A DNA stretch of 33,802 nucleotides, taken from NCBI GenBank assembly GCA_018883725.1, contig JAHLFN010000072.1, forward strand, positions 1-33,802, written 5' to 3'. Source of the stretch: Candidatus Fusobacterium pullicola (GTDB lineage Bacteria > Fusobacteriota > Fusobacteriia > Fusobacteriales > Fusobacteriaceae). The notes below the pieces were generated by a model. The model did not search any database, was not told where the DNA came from, and worked only from the letters and a program-made list of their open reading frames with translations. Of this stretch, positions 25,349 through 33,679 are shown in pieces. The translations under genes were made by a program, and so were the position numbers. Each line of letters opens with the position of its first letter. Within the stretch, counting starts at the first letter, position 1.

Positions 25349-25846
25349 CTAAAAGAAAATAGTCCAGATACAAACCATAATAAAGTTTCCTATAACTCCA
25401 GCTAAAAAATCATCTAAAACAACACCTATTCCATTATCAAAGTGTTGAGCTTTATCTATTGGACCAATCTTTGTTATATCTAAAAATCTAAAAATTATAA
25501 AAGCTAATCCCATTGCTACTAAATTTTGAAATACACCTACAGGATTGATTAGAAAAAGTGTTGTAAGATATCCTAATACTTCATCTATAACTACATTTTG
25601 AGGATCCTCTTTTTTAAAAATTTCTCTCTCACATAGATCAGATACATAGACAGAGACTCCAAAAAAAGTCATCAAAAACATGAAGTAAAATGAGTTATAT
25701 ACCATATTATTTGGGAAAAATCCTCTTATAAAAGATAAAAGAATAAAAACTGGTATTCCACCTAATGTTCCAAAAGTTCCAGGTGCCTTTGGTATATCTC
25801 CCAATCCAAACCAAGTTCCTAAATTTCTTACCACTTTTCTATCCAT
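25349..25846 (-). CDS. pgpA: Phosphatidylglycerophosphatase A
   Basis: Dephosphorylates phosphatidylglycerol phosphate to phosphatidylglycerol at the inner membrane. At 165 residues it has the usual length. Family blocks are GLGDIPKAPGTFGTLGG (16-32), DPQNVVIDEVLGY, FRFLDITKIGPID and GIGVVLDDFLAG; the acidic residues in these loops bind metal. About four membrane segments are visible. The Shine-Dalgarno sequence GAGGGG lies inside the end of the preceding U32 gene, whose stop is 2 bases upstream. Confidence 0.95.
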   Translation of the reverse strand: MDRKVVRNLGTWFGLGDIPKAPGTFGTLGGIPVFILLSFIRGFFPNNMVYNSFYFMFLMTFFGVSVYVSDLCEREIFKKEDPQNVVIDEVLGYLTTLFLINPVGVFQNLVAMGLAFIIFRFLDITKIGPIDKAQHFDNGIGVVLDDFLAGVIGNFIMVCIWTIFF

Positions 25847-25848
25847 AA

Positions 25849-28011
25849 TTAATATACCCCTCTCTCATAGTTATAAGCTTTGTAGAATCCAGTTCTATTT
25901 TTCATATCTTCTAGTACTTTTTCTACCTCTGCCCCTGTTTCAGTTGTAAACTCTAATACTACCTCATCAATCATTAAATCGTTCAATTTTTTTAAATCAT
26001 TTAGAATATTTAAAGGCTTTTCTAAATATATCTCAGTATTTCCAACATCATTTTTTATAGCTGTAAATGTATCTCCCTCTTCATTTTTAAGAATCTCTCT
26101 CTCCTTTTCAAATAAAGGTAACTCTATATACATTCCCTTAAGTCTTGAATATCCTAATATAGCTTTTTTCACAGAAGTTTTTCCAAGCTCTTTTATCTTT
26201 TCAAAACTTAACTCTGGAGATATGATCACACTCTCCACCTTTCCTGTTTCTGCTAATACCTCTACACTATATCTGTTTGTTATATTCAAGTTCCAATTTA
26301 CCATAACCTTATCATTATTATTTTCTAGTAATTGATAAAGATTTGAGGCTAATTTACTATTTAAATCATGCTCTATTAAGCTTCCCTCTTTAGCTATATC
26401 AATTCCTCTTTTATATATCTTTTCTATTCCATATTTTTTTACTATATTCTCTTGAACAAGGTTAGATACTATAGCTACAAGTTCTATTTCTCTTGACTTT
26501 TCCTCTACTATAGGAAGTGAATATCTGTTTCCAGCCTTTCTTCTATAGCTTTCAACCAACTCTTTTTCTAATTTTTCTACACAATCTCTTCTCAAAGATT
26601 TTAGTACTGAAAGTGGCATAAAAATTCCCTCATCTATATCACAAGAAAACTCTCCTAAAGTGAATGTAGAATCTCCCATTTCAGATATCTTTTCTCTTAA
26701 CTCTTCAGATGTAAGAGACTTCTTACTAGCTTTTTCAATCTCCTTTTCTCCTATGACTTTTACAGCTACCTCAATACCTAAATTATTTTTTGCAACTAAC
26801 TCAAGAACTGGTTTTTCACCTATATGTCCTATAAAATTTCCAGAAATTAAAAGTCTTTGCTCCTCTTTCTTCATCTTACTTTGTGCATCATCATTTACCT
26901 CTTTAGAGTAACTTTTAAAAACATACTTACTTCCTCTAGGTACATCTTTCAATACTATTACCTCATTAGCTTCAGCAGATTTTCTACTCATATCTCCATT
27001 TTTTAACTCTATTTTATTAATATATCCTCCACCTAATTTCTCAAAATCCTTTGAAAGATATATTATTCCATCTCCTAATACTACTCTACTTTTTAATTTT
27101 AACTCTTTTCCACTTAATAATCCTAAATTTTTTCCTAAATTGTATGAATAATCTTTATTCATAATATAGTTATCATTTCCATAGAAATAACCTTTACTAT
27201 ATCCTCTATTAAATAGTTCAGAAGATTTTTCCTGTGCCTTTATCCCATCTATTAAATCTCTATAATATGAAACTGTTTCAAATACATAATTAGGGTCTTT
27301 CATTCTTCCCTCTATCTTTATACTCTCTATTCCAATACCTTTTAGTTTCTTTATCTCTTCAAAACCTAAAAGTTGGTCCTTTGGACTAAGTAAATATCCC
27401 TTTTCTCCACTGGAATTCTCATATTTTTTTCTACAAGGTTGAGCACACATTCCTCTATTTCCACTTCTACTTCCTATAAAACTACTCATATAGCAATTTC
27501 CAGAGTAACAGATACATAGAGCTCCTGAAACAAATATTTCTAACTCAATCGAAGTATTCTCCCTTATCTTTTTTATCTCTTCAAAAGTCATCTCCCTAGG
27601 TAATACAACCCTTGTAAATCCTAATTTTCTAAGATATTCTGCTTCATAGTGATTTCCAACCGTCATCTGAGTACTTCCATGGTACTCCATATTTGGGAAG
27701 TTCTCTTTCATATATTTAAAATATCCTAAATCTTGAACTATTACAGCATCTAATCCATGTTCATACAATACTTTCAGATTAGGATATAGAAACTCCATCT
27801 CCTTCTCCATCATAATTGTATTCAATGTTAAAAATATTTTTACTCCTCTTTTATGAGCATAATCAATTGCCTCTTTATACTCTTCTAAAGTAAAATTTTC
27901 AGCATTTCTTCTGGCTCCAAATCCTTTTAGTCCCATATATATCTCTTGTGCTCCCGCTTTTACAGCAGCATAAAATCTCTCCATATTTCCCGCTGGGGCT
28001 ACTATTTTCAT
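25849..28011 (-). CDS. U32 family protein, RlhA-like (putative 23S rRNA hydroxylase)
   Basis: A 720-residue member of the U32 'peptidase' family in its long form with a DUF3656-type C-terminal region. The N-terminal barrel begins MKIVAPAGNMERF. The U32 signature (about 163-195) has GALCICYSGNCYMSS...RSGNRGMCAQPCR, with C166, C173, C189 and C193 as the likely iron-sulfur ligands. E. coli RlhA, with this layout, makes 5-hydroxycytidine in 23S rRNA; other U32 proteins act on tRNA or ubiquinone, so the target is inferred. It is annotated in many genomes as collagenase, which is unlikely. Its ATG overlaps the coaE stop (ATGA), with GAGAGG upstream. It is the second core housekeeping gene of the run. 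Confidence 0.85.
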   Translation of the reverse strand: MKIVAPAGNMERFYAAVKAGAQEIYMGLKGFGARRNAENFTLEEYKEAIDYAHKRGVKIFLTLNTIMMEKEMEFLYPNLKVLYEHGLDAVIVQDLGYFKYMKENFPNMEYHGSTQMTVGNHYEAEYLRKLGFTRVVLPREMTFEEIKKIRENTSIELEIFVSGALCICYSGNCYMSSFIGSRSGNRGMCAQPCRKKYENSSGEKGYLLSPKDQLLGFEEIKKLKGIGIESIKIEGRMKDPNYVFETVSYYRDLIDGIKAQEKSSELFNRGYSKGYFYGNDNYIMNKDYSYNLGKNLGLLSGKELKLKSRVVLGDGIIYLSKDFEKLGGGYINKIELKNGDMSRKSAEANEVIVLKDVPRGSKYVFKSYSKEVNDDAQSKMKKEEQRLLISGNFIGHIGEKPVLELVAKNNLGIEVAVKVIGEKEIEKASKKSLTSEELREKISEMGDSTFTLGEFSCDIDEGIFMPLSVLKSLRRDCVEKLEKELVESYRRKAGNRYSLPIVEEKSREIELVAIVSNLVQENIVKKYGIEKIYKRGIDIAKEGSLIEHDLNSKLASNLYQLLENNNDKVMVNWNLNITNRYSVEVLAETGKVESVIISPELSFEKIKELGKTSVKKAILGYSRLKGMYIELPLFEKEREILKNEEGDTFTAIKNDVGNTEIYLEKPLNILNDLKKLNDLMIDEVVLEFTTETGAEVEKVLEDMKNRTGFYKAYNYERGVY

Positions 28012-28598
28012 TTAATTACCTCTCTTAACTCTTTATATACTTTTAATACTTTCCCCTTTAACTCTTCCAATGTTCCATCATTCATTATCACTATATCAGC
28101 TCTTTTTATCTTATCATCTAGCGACATTTGATTAGCTATTATATTTCTAGCTACTTCTTCACTACTTCCATCTCTTTGGATAACTCTTTCAATTTGCTTT
28201 TTTCTATCTACACCAACCACAATAACTTTATCACATAGAGCATCCATTTTAGCTTCGTATAGTAAAGGAATATCAAATATTAAGAGCTCATCTCTCCTAT
28301 TTCTCTCTCTTCTCTCTTTAAAATACTCTATCACTTGTGGATGTATGATACTATTTAACTTTTGAACTAATTCTCTATCTTGAAAAACTCGCTCTCTTAA
28401 TTTTCCTCTAACTATTTTTCCATTTTCATCTAAAATATCTCTACCAAAAATATTACAGATCTCATCTATAGTAACTTTTCTTTCACTTATCTCTCTTGCA
28501 ACTATATCAGCATCTACAATTTCTACTCCTAATTCCTTAAAAAAATTGCTAACAGTCGATTTTCCACTAGCAATTCCTCCAGTTAATCCTATTATCAT
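28008..28598 (-). CDS. coaE: Dephospho-CoA kinase
   Basis: Last step of coenzyme A synthesis; ATP-dependent; cytoplasmic. It has 196 residues. The Walker A loop GGIASGKST is at 7-15. DIPLLYEAKMD (109-119) and IANQMS (154-159) are typical CoaE blocks. ATG follows AGGAG. Its stop overlaps the start of the U32 gene by four bases, and the chromate transporter gene ends 9 bases upstream. Confidence 0.95.
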   Translation of the reverse strand: MIIGLTGGIASGKSTVSNFFKELGVEIVDADIVAREISERKVTIDEICNIFGRDILDENGKIVRGKLRERVFQDRELVQKLNSIIHPQVIEYFKERRERNRRDELLIFDIPLLYEAKMDALCDKVIVVGVDRKKQIERVIQRDGSSEEVARNIIANQMSLDDKIKRADIVIMNDGTLEELKGKVLKVYKELREVIK

Positions 28599-28607
28599 TT
28601 TTTACTC

Positions 28608-29165
28608 CTAAATATTATAAACTATTGCTCCTGCTATCCCACATCCTACCATAATATATATAGGATTTGCTTTATATTTTCTTAAGAAAAACATACCTAC
28701 TAAGAAAAATACTACAGATACATAATTTATAGAGATCTCTGACCCTAAGCTTTTTTGCCCTATAAAAGCTAAAAGCGTTATTGATATCCCTGCTGTTGCT
28801 ATTAAAGCTACTACTGCTGGTCTTAATCCATATAAAATATCAGACATACTATTTAAATTTCTATATTTTACATATATGTGTGCTAAGAAAAGAACTATTA
28901 TAAAAGATGGGCTTACACAACCAAAAGTTGCTATTATAGCACCTAAAAGTCCTCCTACTTGCGTTCCTACAAAGGTAGCTGTATTTATAGCTATAGGTCC
29001 AGGTGTCATTTGAGATATAGTTATAATATCTGTAAACTCTGTCATCGTTATCCATTTTTGTAGCTCTACTATCTCTTTTTGAATAAGTGGTAAGGAAGCA
29101 TAACCTCCACCAATACTGAAAAGTCCTATCTTAAAAAAACTCCAATAAAGTTGTAAATAAATCAT
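28608..29165 (-). CDS. Chromate transporter family protein, half-size (second of pair)
   Basis: Membrane protein of 185 residues, one CHR domain with about six hydrophobic segments. It has the family motifs FSIGGGYASLPLIQKE (16-31) and MTPGPIAINTATFVG (53-67). Short CHR proteins usually work as a heterodimer of two adjacent genes. Family members are named for chromate efflux, but many have other anion substrates. It overlaps the preceding CHR gene by four bases (ATGA), which indicates translational coupling. Confidence 0.9.
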   Translation of the reverse strand: MIYLQLYWSFFKIGLFSIGGGYASLPLIQKEIVELQKWITMTEFTDIITISQMTPGPIAINTATFVGTQVGGLLGAIIATFGCVSPSFIIVLFLAHIYVKYRNLNSMSDILYGLRPAVVALIATAGISITLLAFIGQKSLGSEISINYVSVVFFLVGMFFLRKYKANPIYIMVGCGIAGAIVYNI

Positions 29166-29722
29166 TGTATTTTACCTCTCTTCCTTCTATACATATTATA
29201 TAGTAATCCAAAAATACCACATACCAATATAATAATCATTATATTGACATAAAAAGTTGCAATGAATACTGCAATCATTATTCCAATAGAAACTTTATCT
29301 TTTTTTCTAACATCATTTACCATATTAAAAACTACATCAACAATAATTGCCGCCACTCCTGCTTGCATACCATTCATAGCTCCATTCACTATCTTATTAT
29401 CTCTAAAAGCTATATAAAATAGTGAAATTATTGAAATTATTATAAGTGGAGGTAACACAGTCCCAACTAAAGCTATTATTGCTCCTAAAACACCTGCCAA
29501 TTTGTAACCTATTATAAGCGATGAATTAATTGCTATAGCTCCAGGTGATGATTGAGCAATAGCAATTAAGTTCAACATCTCTTGCTCATCTATCCAGCCA
29601 TATTCATTTACAAATTTTTTTCTCATAAGTGGCACTATTACATATCCACCACCAAATGTAAAGGCACTTAGTGAAAAAGTTGAAAGAAAAAGTTTTAAGT
29701 AAAATTTTTTATCTTTTATCAT
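29162..29722 (-). CDS. Chromate transporter family protein, half-size (first of pair)
   Basis: Membrane protein of 186 residues, one CHR domain. Motifs are FTFGGGYVIVPLMRKKF (22-38) and SSPGAIAINSSLIIG (53-67), in the same order as in its partner. Five or six hydrophobic segments are visible. ATG follows AAGGGG. It is the first gene of the long minus-strand run that ends at the FakA-FakB fusion. Its promoter (29755-29784) starts inside the end of the MerR-type gene. Confidence 0.9.
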   Translation of the reverse strand: MIKDKKFYLKLFLSTFSLSAFTFGGGYVIVPLMRKKFVNEYGWIDEQEMLNLIAIAQSSPGAIAINSSLIIGYKLAGVLGAIIALVGTVLPPLIIISIISLFYIAFRDNKIVNGAMNGMQAGVAAIIVDVVFNMVNDVRKKDKVSIGIMIAVFIATFYVNIMIIILVCGIFGLLYNMYRRKRGKIQ

Positions 29723-29754
29723 TATTGACCCCTTTTTATTTTTTGTTTCTTCAT

Positions 29755-29784
29755 ATTATATAATTTTTTTTAAATTTTTTCCAA
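29755..29784 (-). promoter_or_regulatory. Promoter of the long minus-strand operon
   Basis: On the minus strand TTGGAA (29779-29784), an 18-base spacer and TATAAT (29755-29760). The -35 lies within the last codons of the MerR-type gene. No terminator is seen between that gene and this promoter, so read-through is possible. Confidence 0.55.
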
Positions 29785-30579
29785 TGGAATTTGTATTTCT
29801 GTTACATATTCATTTTTATTTTCTGTAATATGCATCTCTATGTGATAAATCTCTATAATATCTCCATTAACTTGTAATCCATTTATTTCCATATATTTTT
29901 TCAACTTTTTATAGTGCTCTCCTACAGTAGAATAATCTCCTCTAAAAAAATATGTCAAATACTCCCCAGCTTCTATAAAAGTTTCCATTTTATCTGTAGT
30001 AACTATAAATGTTCCACTGTAGTTATAGTAATCATCCTTAATCCAATTTTCCAATTTAATGATAGTTCCTATCTCACTTTCTGTAAATATAAAATCATTA
30101 TCCTCTTGAGATATGGTCTTTAACTTTTTTAACTCTAAATTTATCTCACTCTCTTCTTGGAACTTTCCACTTTTTAGTAAAATATATCTTCTATCAAAAG
30201 TTTTTATCTTGGGTATCTCATATTCTTGAAAATTTTTAAAATAAGCTATCTTCTTTTTCTTTAGCTTCAATTCTTTCTTTAATTTCAATAATTTATTTAA
30301 ATTCTCATCTATCTTTTCTAATTGAAAATCTATCATTTCTGAAGTTTTATCTATACTCCTTGTTTCAAGAAAATCTGTAATCTCTTTTAATCCGACACCT
30401 AAATTTCTTAAACTTCTAATATTATTTAATTTCCATAACTGTTTTTCTGAATAATATCTATAACCATTTTCCTTTTTTATATCTGGAACTAAAAGTCCTA
30501 TCTTTTCATAATATCTTAAAATATCGTTACTAATATTGTATAATTTACTAATTTCACCTATCTTATATAACTTTTTCAT
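29770..30579 (-). CDS. MerR-family regulator with GyrI-like effector domain (BmrR-like)
   Basis: A 269-residue transcriptional activator-type protein. The MerR winged helix is at 5-72 (YKIGEISKLYNISNDILRYYEKIGLL, GYRYYSEKQL). A coiled-coil dimer helix runs about 78-115. The C-terminal 140 or so residues have the beta-rich GyrI/BmrR-like ligand-binding pattern. Such proteins sense lipophilic drugs and activate divergent efflux genes by untwisting a promoter with a long spacer. ATG follows AGAGGTG. It is divergent from a MATE efflux gene; an extended -10 promoter (30597-30605) serves it. The regulator is intact although the MATE gene carries a stop codon. Confidence 0.88.
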   Translation of the reverse strand: MKKLYKIGEISKLYNISNDILRYYEKIGLLVPDIKKENGYRYYSEKQLWKLNNIRSLRNLGVGLKEITDFLETRSIDKTSEMIDFQLEKIDENLNKLLKLKKELKLKKKKIAYFKNFQEYEIPKIKTFDRRYILLKSGKFQEESEINLELKKLKTISQEDNDFIFTESEIGTIIKLENWIKDDYYNYSGTFIVTTDKMETFIEAGEYLTYFFRGDYSTVGEHYKKLKKYMEINGLQVNGDIIEIYHIEMHITENKNEYVTEIQIPLEKI

Positions 30580-30596
30580 AACACACCTCTAGCAAT

Positions 30597-30605
30597 ATTA
30601 TACCA
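30597..30605 (-). promoter_or_regulatory. Extended -10 promoter of the MerR-type gene
   Basis: On the minus strand TGG precedes TATAAT (30597-30602), giving TGnTATAAT. The start codon is about 18 bases downstream of the -10. The -35 (TTCAAG) is poor. Confidence 0.5.
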
Positions 30606-30613
30606 TATTTTTC

Positions 30614-30649
30614 TTGACTCTTGAACTATTCTAAGGTTTACAATATATA
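30614..30649 (+). promoter_or_regulatory. Promoter region of the MATE gene, possible MerR-type 19-bp spacer
   Basis: Two overlapping readings exist. TTGACT (30614-30619), a 19-base spacer and TACAAT (30639-30644) is the over-long layout that MerR proteins activate. TTGAAC (30621-30626), 17 bases and TATATA (30644-30649) would be a constitutive promoter. The divergent MerR gene favours the first. Confidence 0.5.
30624..30641 (+). repeat. 18-nt element, upstream copy
   Basis: AACTATTCTAAGGTTTAC lies in the MATE promoter spacer. It matches 30705-30722 in the first codons of the MATE gene at 17 of 18 positions, including 14 identical bases in a row. Confidence 0.7.
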
Positions 30650-30678
30650 CCGAATAAATTATATTGGAGTGATTTTTT

Positions 30679-31992
30679 ATGAAACAGGATAAAAACATTT
30701 TAAAAACTATTCTAAGGTATACTATTCCCTCTGTTGTATCTATGTGGGTTTTTACTATATATACTATGGTAGATGGAATATTTATTGGAAGATATGTTGG
30801 TCCCTTAGGACTTGCTGGAGTAAATATAACTATGCCACTTATCAATCTTACCTTTGCCATTGGAATAATGATAGCTGTTGGAAGTTCCACTCTCATAGCT
30901 ATACACTATGGTGAAGGGGACTGAACAGCTGGAAATAAGATATTTACAACAGCAGTATACTCACTTCTTACCTGTGGTATTCTTATTTCATTAATTATTA
31001 CAATTTTTATTGACCCTATCATATATTTCCTAGGTGGAAACGATATACTTTATCCATATATTAAAGATTATTTGAGGATAATTATTCTTTTTTGTACCTG
31101 CTATATGACTGGGTATGCTTTAGAAATATATATTAAAGTTGACGGTAATCCAGTCTATCCAACTCTTTGTGTAGTGACAGGAGGAGTTGTAAATATTTTA
31201 TTAGATTATATTTTTGTAGTACTCTTCCACTTTGGAATAAAAGGAGCTGCACTAGCTACTGGATTATCACAAGTAACTACAACTTCATTACTCTTTTACT
31301 ATATATTTTTTAAGACTAAAAGAGTTAAATTTACTAAAATTACCTACTCTATTTTTAATTTATTAAAAATAATGAAAGTAGGTTTTGCAGAATTCTTAGC
31401 TGAAGTATCTACTGGAATATCAATTTTTGTTTTTAATTTAGTAATTTTAAAACAATTAGGTGAAAGTGGAATCTCTGCCTTTGGAATTATTGGATATATC
31501 TCCTCTTTTATAACTATGACTATGATTGGCTTTAATCAAGGAGTTCAACCCATCTTCAGCTTTAATTTAGGAGCAAAAGAGTATAAAAAGATATCACAGA
31601 TTATGAAAATAAGTTTTTCTATTTTAGCTTTACTTGGAATATTTTTCTATACTATTATCAATATTTTCTCATTAAATATTGTAACTGTATTCCTGAGCGA
31701 GATAAAGGACATTAGTTTAACTCAAAGAGCTCTTACTATCTATAGTTTTGCATATCTTATCTGTGGATTTAATATATTTATAGCTGGCTATTTTACAGCT
31801 TTAGACAGAGTAAAACTCTCTACTATAATAACTTCCTTAAGGGGTATTGTCCTACTTATTACTTTAATTTTATTACTACCTAAGCTCTTTGGAACCCCTG
31901 GAATTTGGATAACAGTTTTTGTAACAGAGTTACTTACTTTAGTAGTATCTATAATTTTTATAAAAAGCTACAATCCTATTTTCAAAATATAG
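30679..31992 (+). pseudogene. MATE family efflux transporter interrupted by an in-frame TGA
   Basis: Reading frame of 438 codons that would give a full-length MATE drug/sodium antiporter (about twelve membrane segments) if codon 82 (30922-30924) were not TGA. Before it, residues 1-81 read MKQDKNILKTILRYTIPSVV...HYGEGD. After it the same frame continues without a stop (TAGNKIFTTAVYSLL...) to TAG at 31990-31992, with typical MATE blocks such as GVVNILLDYIFV, GIKGAALATGLSQ and FNQGVQPIFSFNLGAKEYKK. ATG is nine bases after GGAG. A substitution in a Trp, Arg or similar codon, or a sequencing error, is the simplest cause. No insertion or frameshift is needed. No recognisable SECIS-type hairpin follows. 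The remaining 355 codons show no other damage, so the lesion looks recent. Confidence 0.85.
30705..30722 (+). repeat. 18-nt element, copy inside the MATE gene
   Basis: AACTATTCTAAGGTATAC starts nine codons into the MATE reading frame. It lies 81 bp downstream of its partner in the promoter spacer and differs from it at one base. Confidence 0.7.
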
Positions 31993-31999
31993 AAATTTA

Positions 32000-32008
32000 T
32001 GTTATAAT
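32000..32008 (+). promoter_or_regulatory. Extended -10 promoter of the HAD phosphatase gene
   Basis: TGT precedes TATAAT (32003-32008), just after the MATE stop and 27 bases before the HAD start. The -35 (TTTCAA) is weak. Confidence 0.5.
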
Positions 32009-32034
32009 ATTAAAAAAATTTTAAGAGGTATAAG

Positions 32035-32844
32035 ATGGTTAAATTAATTATTACTGATATGGATGGTACATTACTAAATAGTAAAAATGAAATCAACAAT
32101 GAATTTTGGGAGATACAAGAAAAGCTAGCAAAAGATGGTGTTATTTTTTCTGTAGCAAGTGGAAGACCTTACTATAATTTAGTTGAAAAGTTTAAAACAT
32201 TAATGGATAGCATGCTTTTTATCTGTGAAAATGGAGCATATGTTGTTTTTCAAGGTAAAGAGATCTATTCAAATGTTATAAAAAGAGAGGATATATTCTT
32301 TCTATTGAATATATGTAAAAATATTGAGGGGATTGTACCTATACTTTGTGGAAAAGATTCTGCTTACGTTGAAAGAAAAAGCTATTTTGATGAAAAATAT
32401 GATTTTAAACCTGAGATAAATAAGTACTATAATAAACTACAAATCGTTGAAAACTTTGATGAAGTTGAGGATGAATTCCTAAAAATAGCAATCTGTGACT
32501 CTCTAATTGCAGAAAAAAACAGTTATAATTATTTTAAAAATTATGAAGATAGATTCCAAGTTGTACTTTCAGGGAAAGTTTGGATGGATTTAGGAAAAAT
32601 TGATACAAGTAAAGGAATGGCTATAAAAATGACTCAAAAGAACTTAGGAATATCATATGATGAAACTATGGCCTTTGGTGATTATTTAAATGACTACTCT
32701 ATGATGAAGGAGGCAAAATATAGCTATGCTATGAAAAATGCTCACCCTCAACTTAAAGAGGTTGCAAATTTTATCACTGAAAATGATAATGATAATAATG
32801 GTGTTGTTGAAACTATTAAACAATATTTTCCAAATTTAAAATAA
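32035..32844 (+). CDS. Cof-type HAD family sugar-phosphate phosphatase
   Basis: Cytoplasmic haloacid-dehalogenase-family hydrolase of the Cof/YidA (IIB) class, 269 residues. Motif I is DMDGTLL (D8 nucleophile, D10). Motif II is the serine of SVASGRP. Motif III is the lysine in DTSKGMAI. Motif IV is GDYLND (215-220). The cap domain lies between motifs II and III, as expected for class IIB. These enzymes remove phosphate from sugar phosphates, FMN or pyridoxal phosphate; the substrate is not readable. ATG follows AAGAGG. A bidirectional terminator lies between it and the convergent membrane protein gene. Confidence 0.92.
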   Translation: MVKLIITDMDGTLLNSKNEINNEFWEIQEKLAKDGVIFSVASGRPYYNLVEKFKTLMDSMLFICENGAYVVFQGKEIYSNVIKREDIFFLLNICKNIEGIVPILCGKDSAYVERKSYFDEKYDFKPEINKYYNKLQIVENFDEVEDEFLKIAICDSLIAEKNSYNYFKNYEDRFQVVLSGKVWMDLGKIDTSKGMAIKMTQKNLGISYDETMAFGDYLNDYSMMKEAKYSYAMKNAHPQLKEVANFITENDNDNNGVVETIKQYFPNLK

Positions 32845-32855
32845 ATAACCAATAG

Positions 32856-32915
32856 AAAAAGGTTACTTTCTTCAATCACTGGTCTTCTCCAGTATTGATT
32901 ATAGTAACCTTTTTT
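32856..32915. terminator. Bidirectional terminator between HAD and YczE/YitT-type genes
   Basis: A 12-bp outer stem (32856-32867 with 32903-32914; arm AAAAAGGTTACT) encloses an inner CAAT/ACTGG-type hairpin. T runs flank it on both strands. The genes are convergent. Confidence 0.85.
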
Positions 32916-32947
32916 AGTTGCTTATAACTTATTTAAAAATTTTTTAT

Positions 32948-33592
32948 TTATGCCATTATTTTTTTCAATATTCTTACTTTCTTTTTCATTAATTTGGGAA
33001 TCAATCCAACAACCTTTCCAACCAATAATGCCGCTATAAAAGTTCCTTCTCTCACTCCTATGATATTTTTTAAAAATATATAAGATATACCTACTGCGAT
33101 AATAACAGTAATCACATCAAATCCTACTTTTATATTATGAAATTCAAAGACAGTCTTTTCTTTTAAAGCCATCATTACTCCTTCGGCAGGTAATGGTATC
33201 AATCTTGCTTCTAAATATAAAAAGACTCCTATTCCTATTAATGTTATACTTATCAGCATATAGCCCAATCTAATTAAGTAATTTTCTGAAGGCTCAAAAT
33301 AAAAAATCATATTTGAGAAAGAGACAAAATAACCAAATAAGCTGGCACATAAAATTTGTAATAAATTTTTTAATTTAAACTCTTTTCTTAGTATAAAAAA
33401 TTGTAAAATAATATAGCTACAAAATATAATAGATACACATAAACCTTGATCTATTCCTAAAATAATACTTACAACATATGGTATTGCATTTACTGGAGAA
33501 ACTCCTAAATTAGATTTTACAGAAAATGTTACCCCTATTGCCATAATAAATAATCCTACACAATAAACCATTACTTTAATAATATTTTTCAT
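32948..33592 (-). CDS. YczE/YitT-type integral membrane protein
   Basis: Membrane protein of 214 residues with about five or six hydrophobic segments, resembling the YczE/YyaS/YitT group of unknown function. It begins MKNIIKVMVYCVGLFIMAIG and contains FSVKSNLGVSPVNAIPY and LPAEGVMMALKEKT, blocks typical of that group. ATG 33592 follows GGAGAGG. The reading frame is open upstream to 33688, but that extension runs into the 5S rRNA gene and passes the promoter, so it was dropped. A strong promoter (33624-33652) lies in the short gap after the rRNA operon. No function can be given. Confidence 0.85.
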   Translation of the reverse strand: MKNIIKVMVYCVGLFIMAIGVTFSVKSNLGVSPVNAIPYVVSIILGIDQGLCVSIIFCSYIILQFFILRKEFKLKNLLQILCASLFGYFVSFSNMIFYFEPSENYLIRLGYMLISITLIGIGVFLYLEARLIPLPAEGVMMALKEKTVFEFHNIKVGFDVITVIIAVGISYIFLKNIIGVREGTFIAALLVGKVVGLIPKLMKKKVRILKKIMA

Positions 33593-33623
33593 AAAATACC
33601 TCTCCTTCTTATCAACAAATTTC

Positions 33624-33652
33624 ATTTTATAACTTAGAATTTTAACTGTCAA
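33624..33652 (-). promoter_or_regulatory. Promoter of the YczE/YitT-type gene
   Basis: On the minus strand a consensus TTGACA (33647-33652), a 17-base spacer and TAAAAT (33624-33629). The transcript start near 33617 leaves about 25 bases before the ATG. Confidence 0.75.
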
Positions 33653-33663
33653 GATATTTTTAC

Positions 33664-33679
33664 AAAAAATAAAAAAAAA
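33664..33679 (-). terminator. U-rich tract after 5S rRNA (rRNA operon end)
   Basis: On the minus strand nine T, one A and six T follow the 5S 3' end directly. The closing 5S helix could serve as the terminator stem. Confidence 0.5.

Noticed and set aside
25849..28011. Collagenase or secreted protease annotation for the U32 protein
   Set aside because: There is no signal peptide, and the four-cysteine U32 signature with a DUF3656-type tail fits an RlhA-like RNA-modifying protein better.
28677..28690. TTTTCTTAAGAAAA, which contains the core of the MarR operator
   Set aside because: It lies inside the coding region of the second CHR gene, encodes ordinary residues and is far from any promoter; chance is likely in AT-rich sequence.
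30576..30896. Minus-strand open frame opposite the MATE start and MerR promoter region
   Set aside because: It is the antisense shadow of the MATE gene, has no Shine-Dalgarno sequence and matches no family.
30922..30980. Selenocysteine at the in-frame TGA of the MATE gene
   Set aside because: I see no SECIS-like hairpin directly after the TGA, MATE proteins are not known selenoproteins, and no sel genes are in the window.
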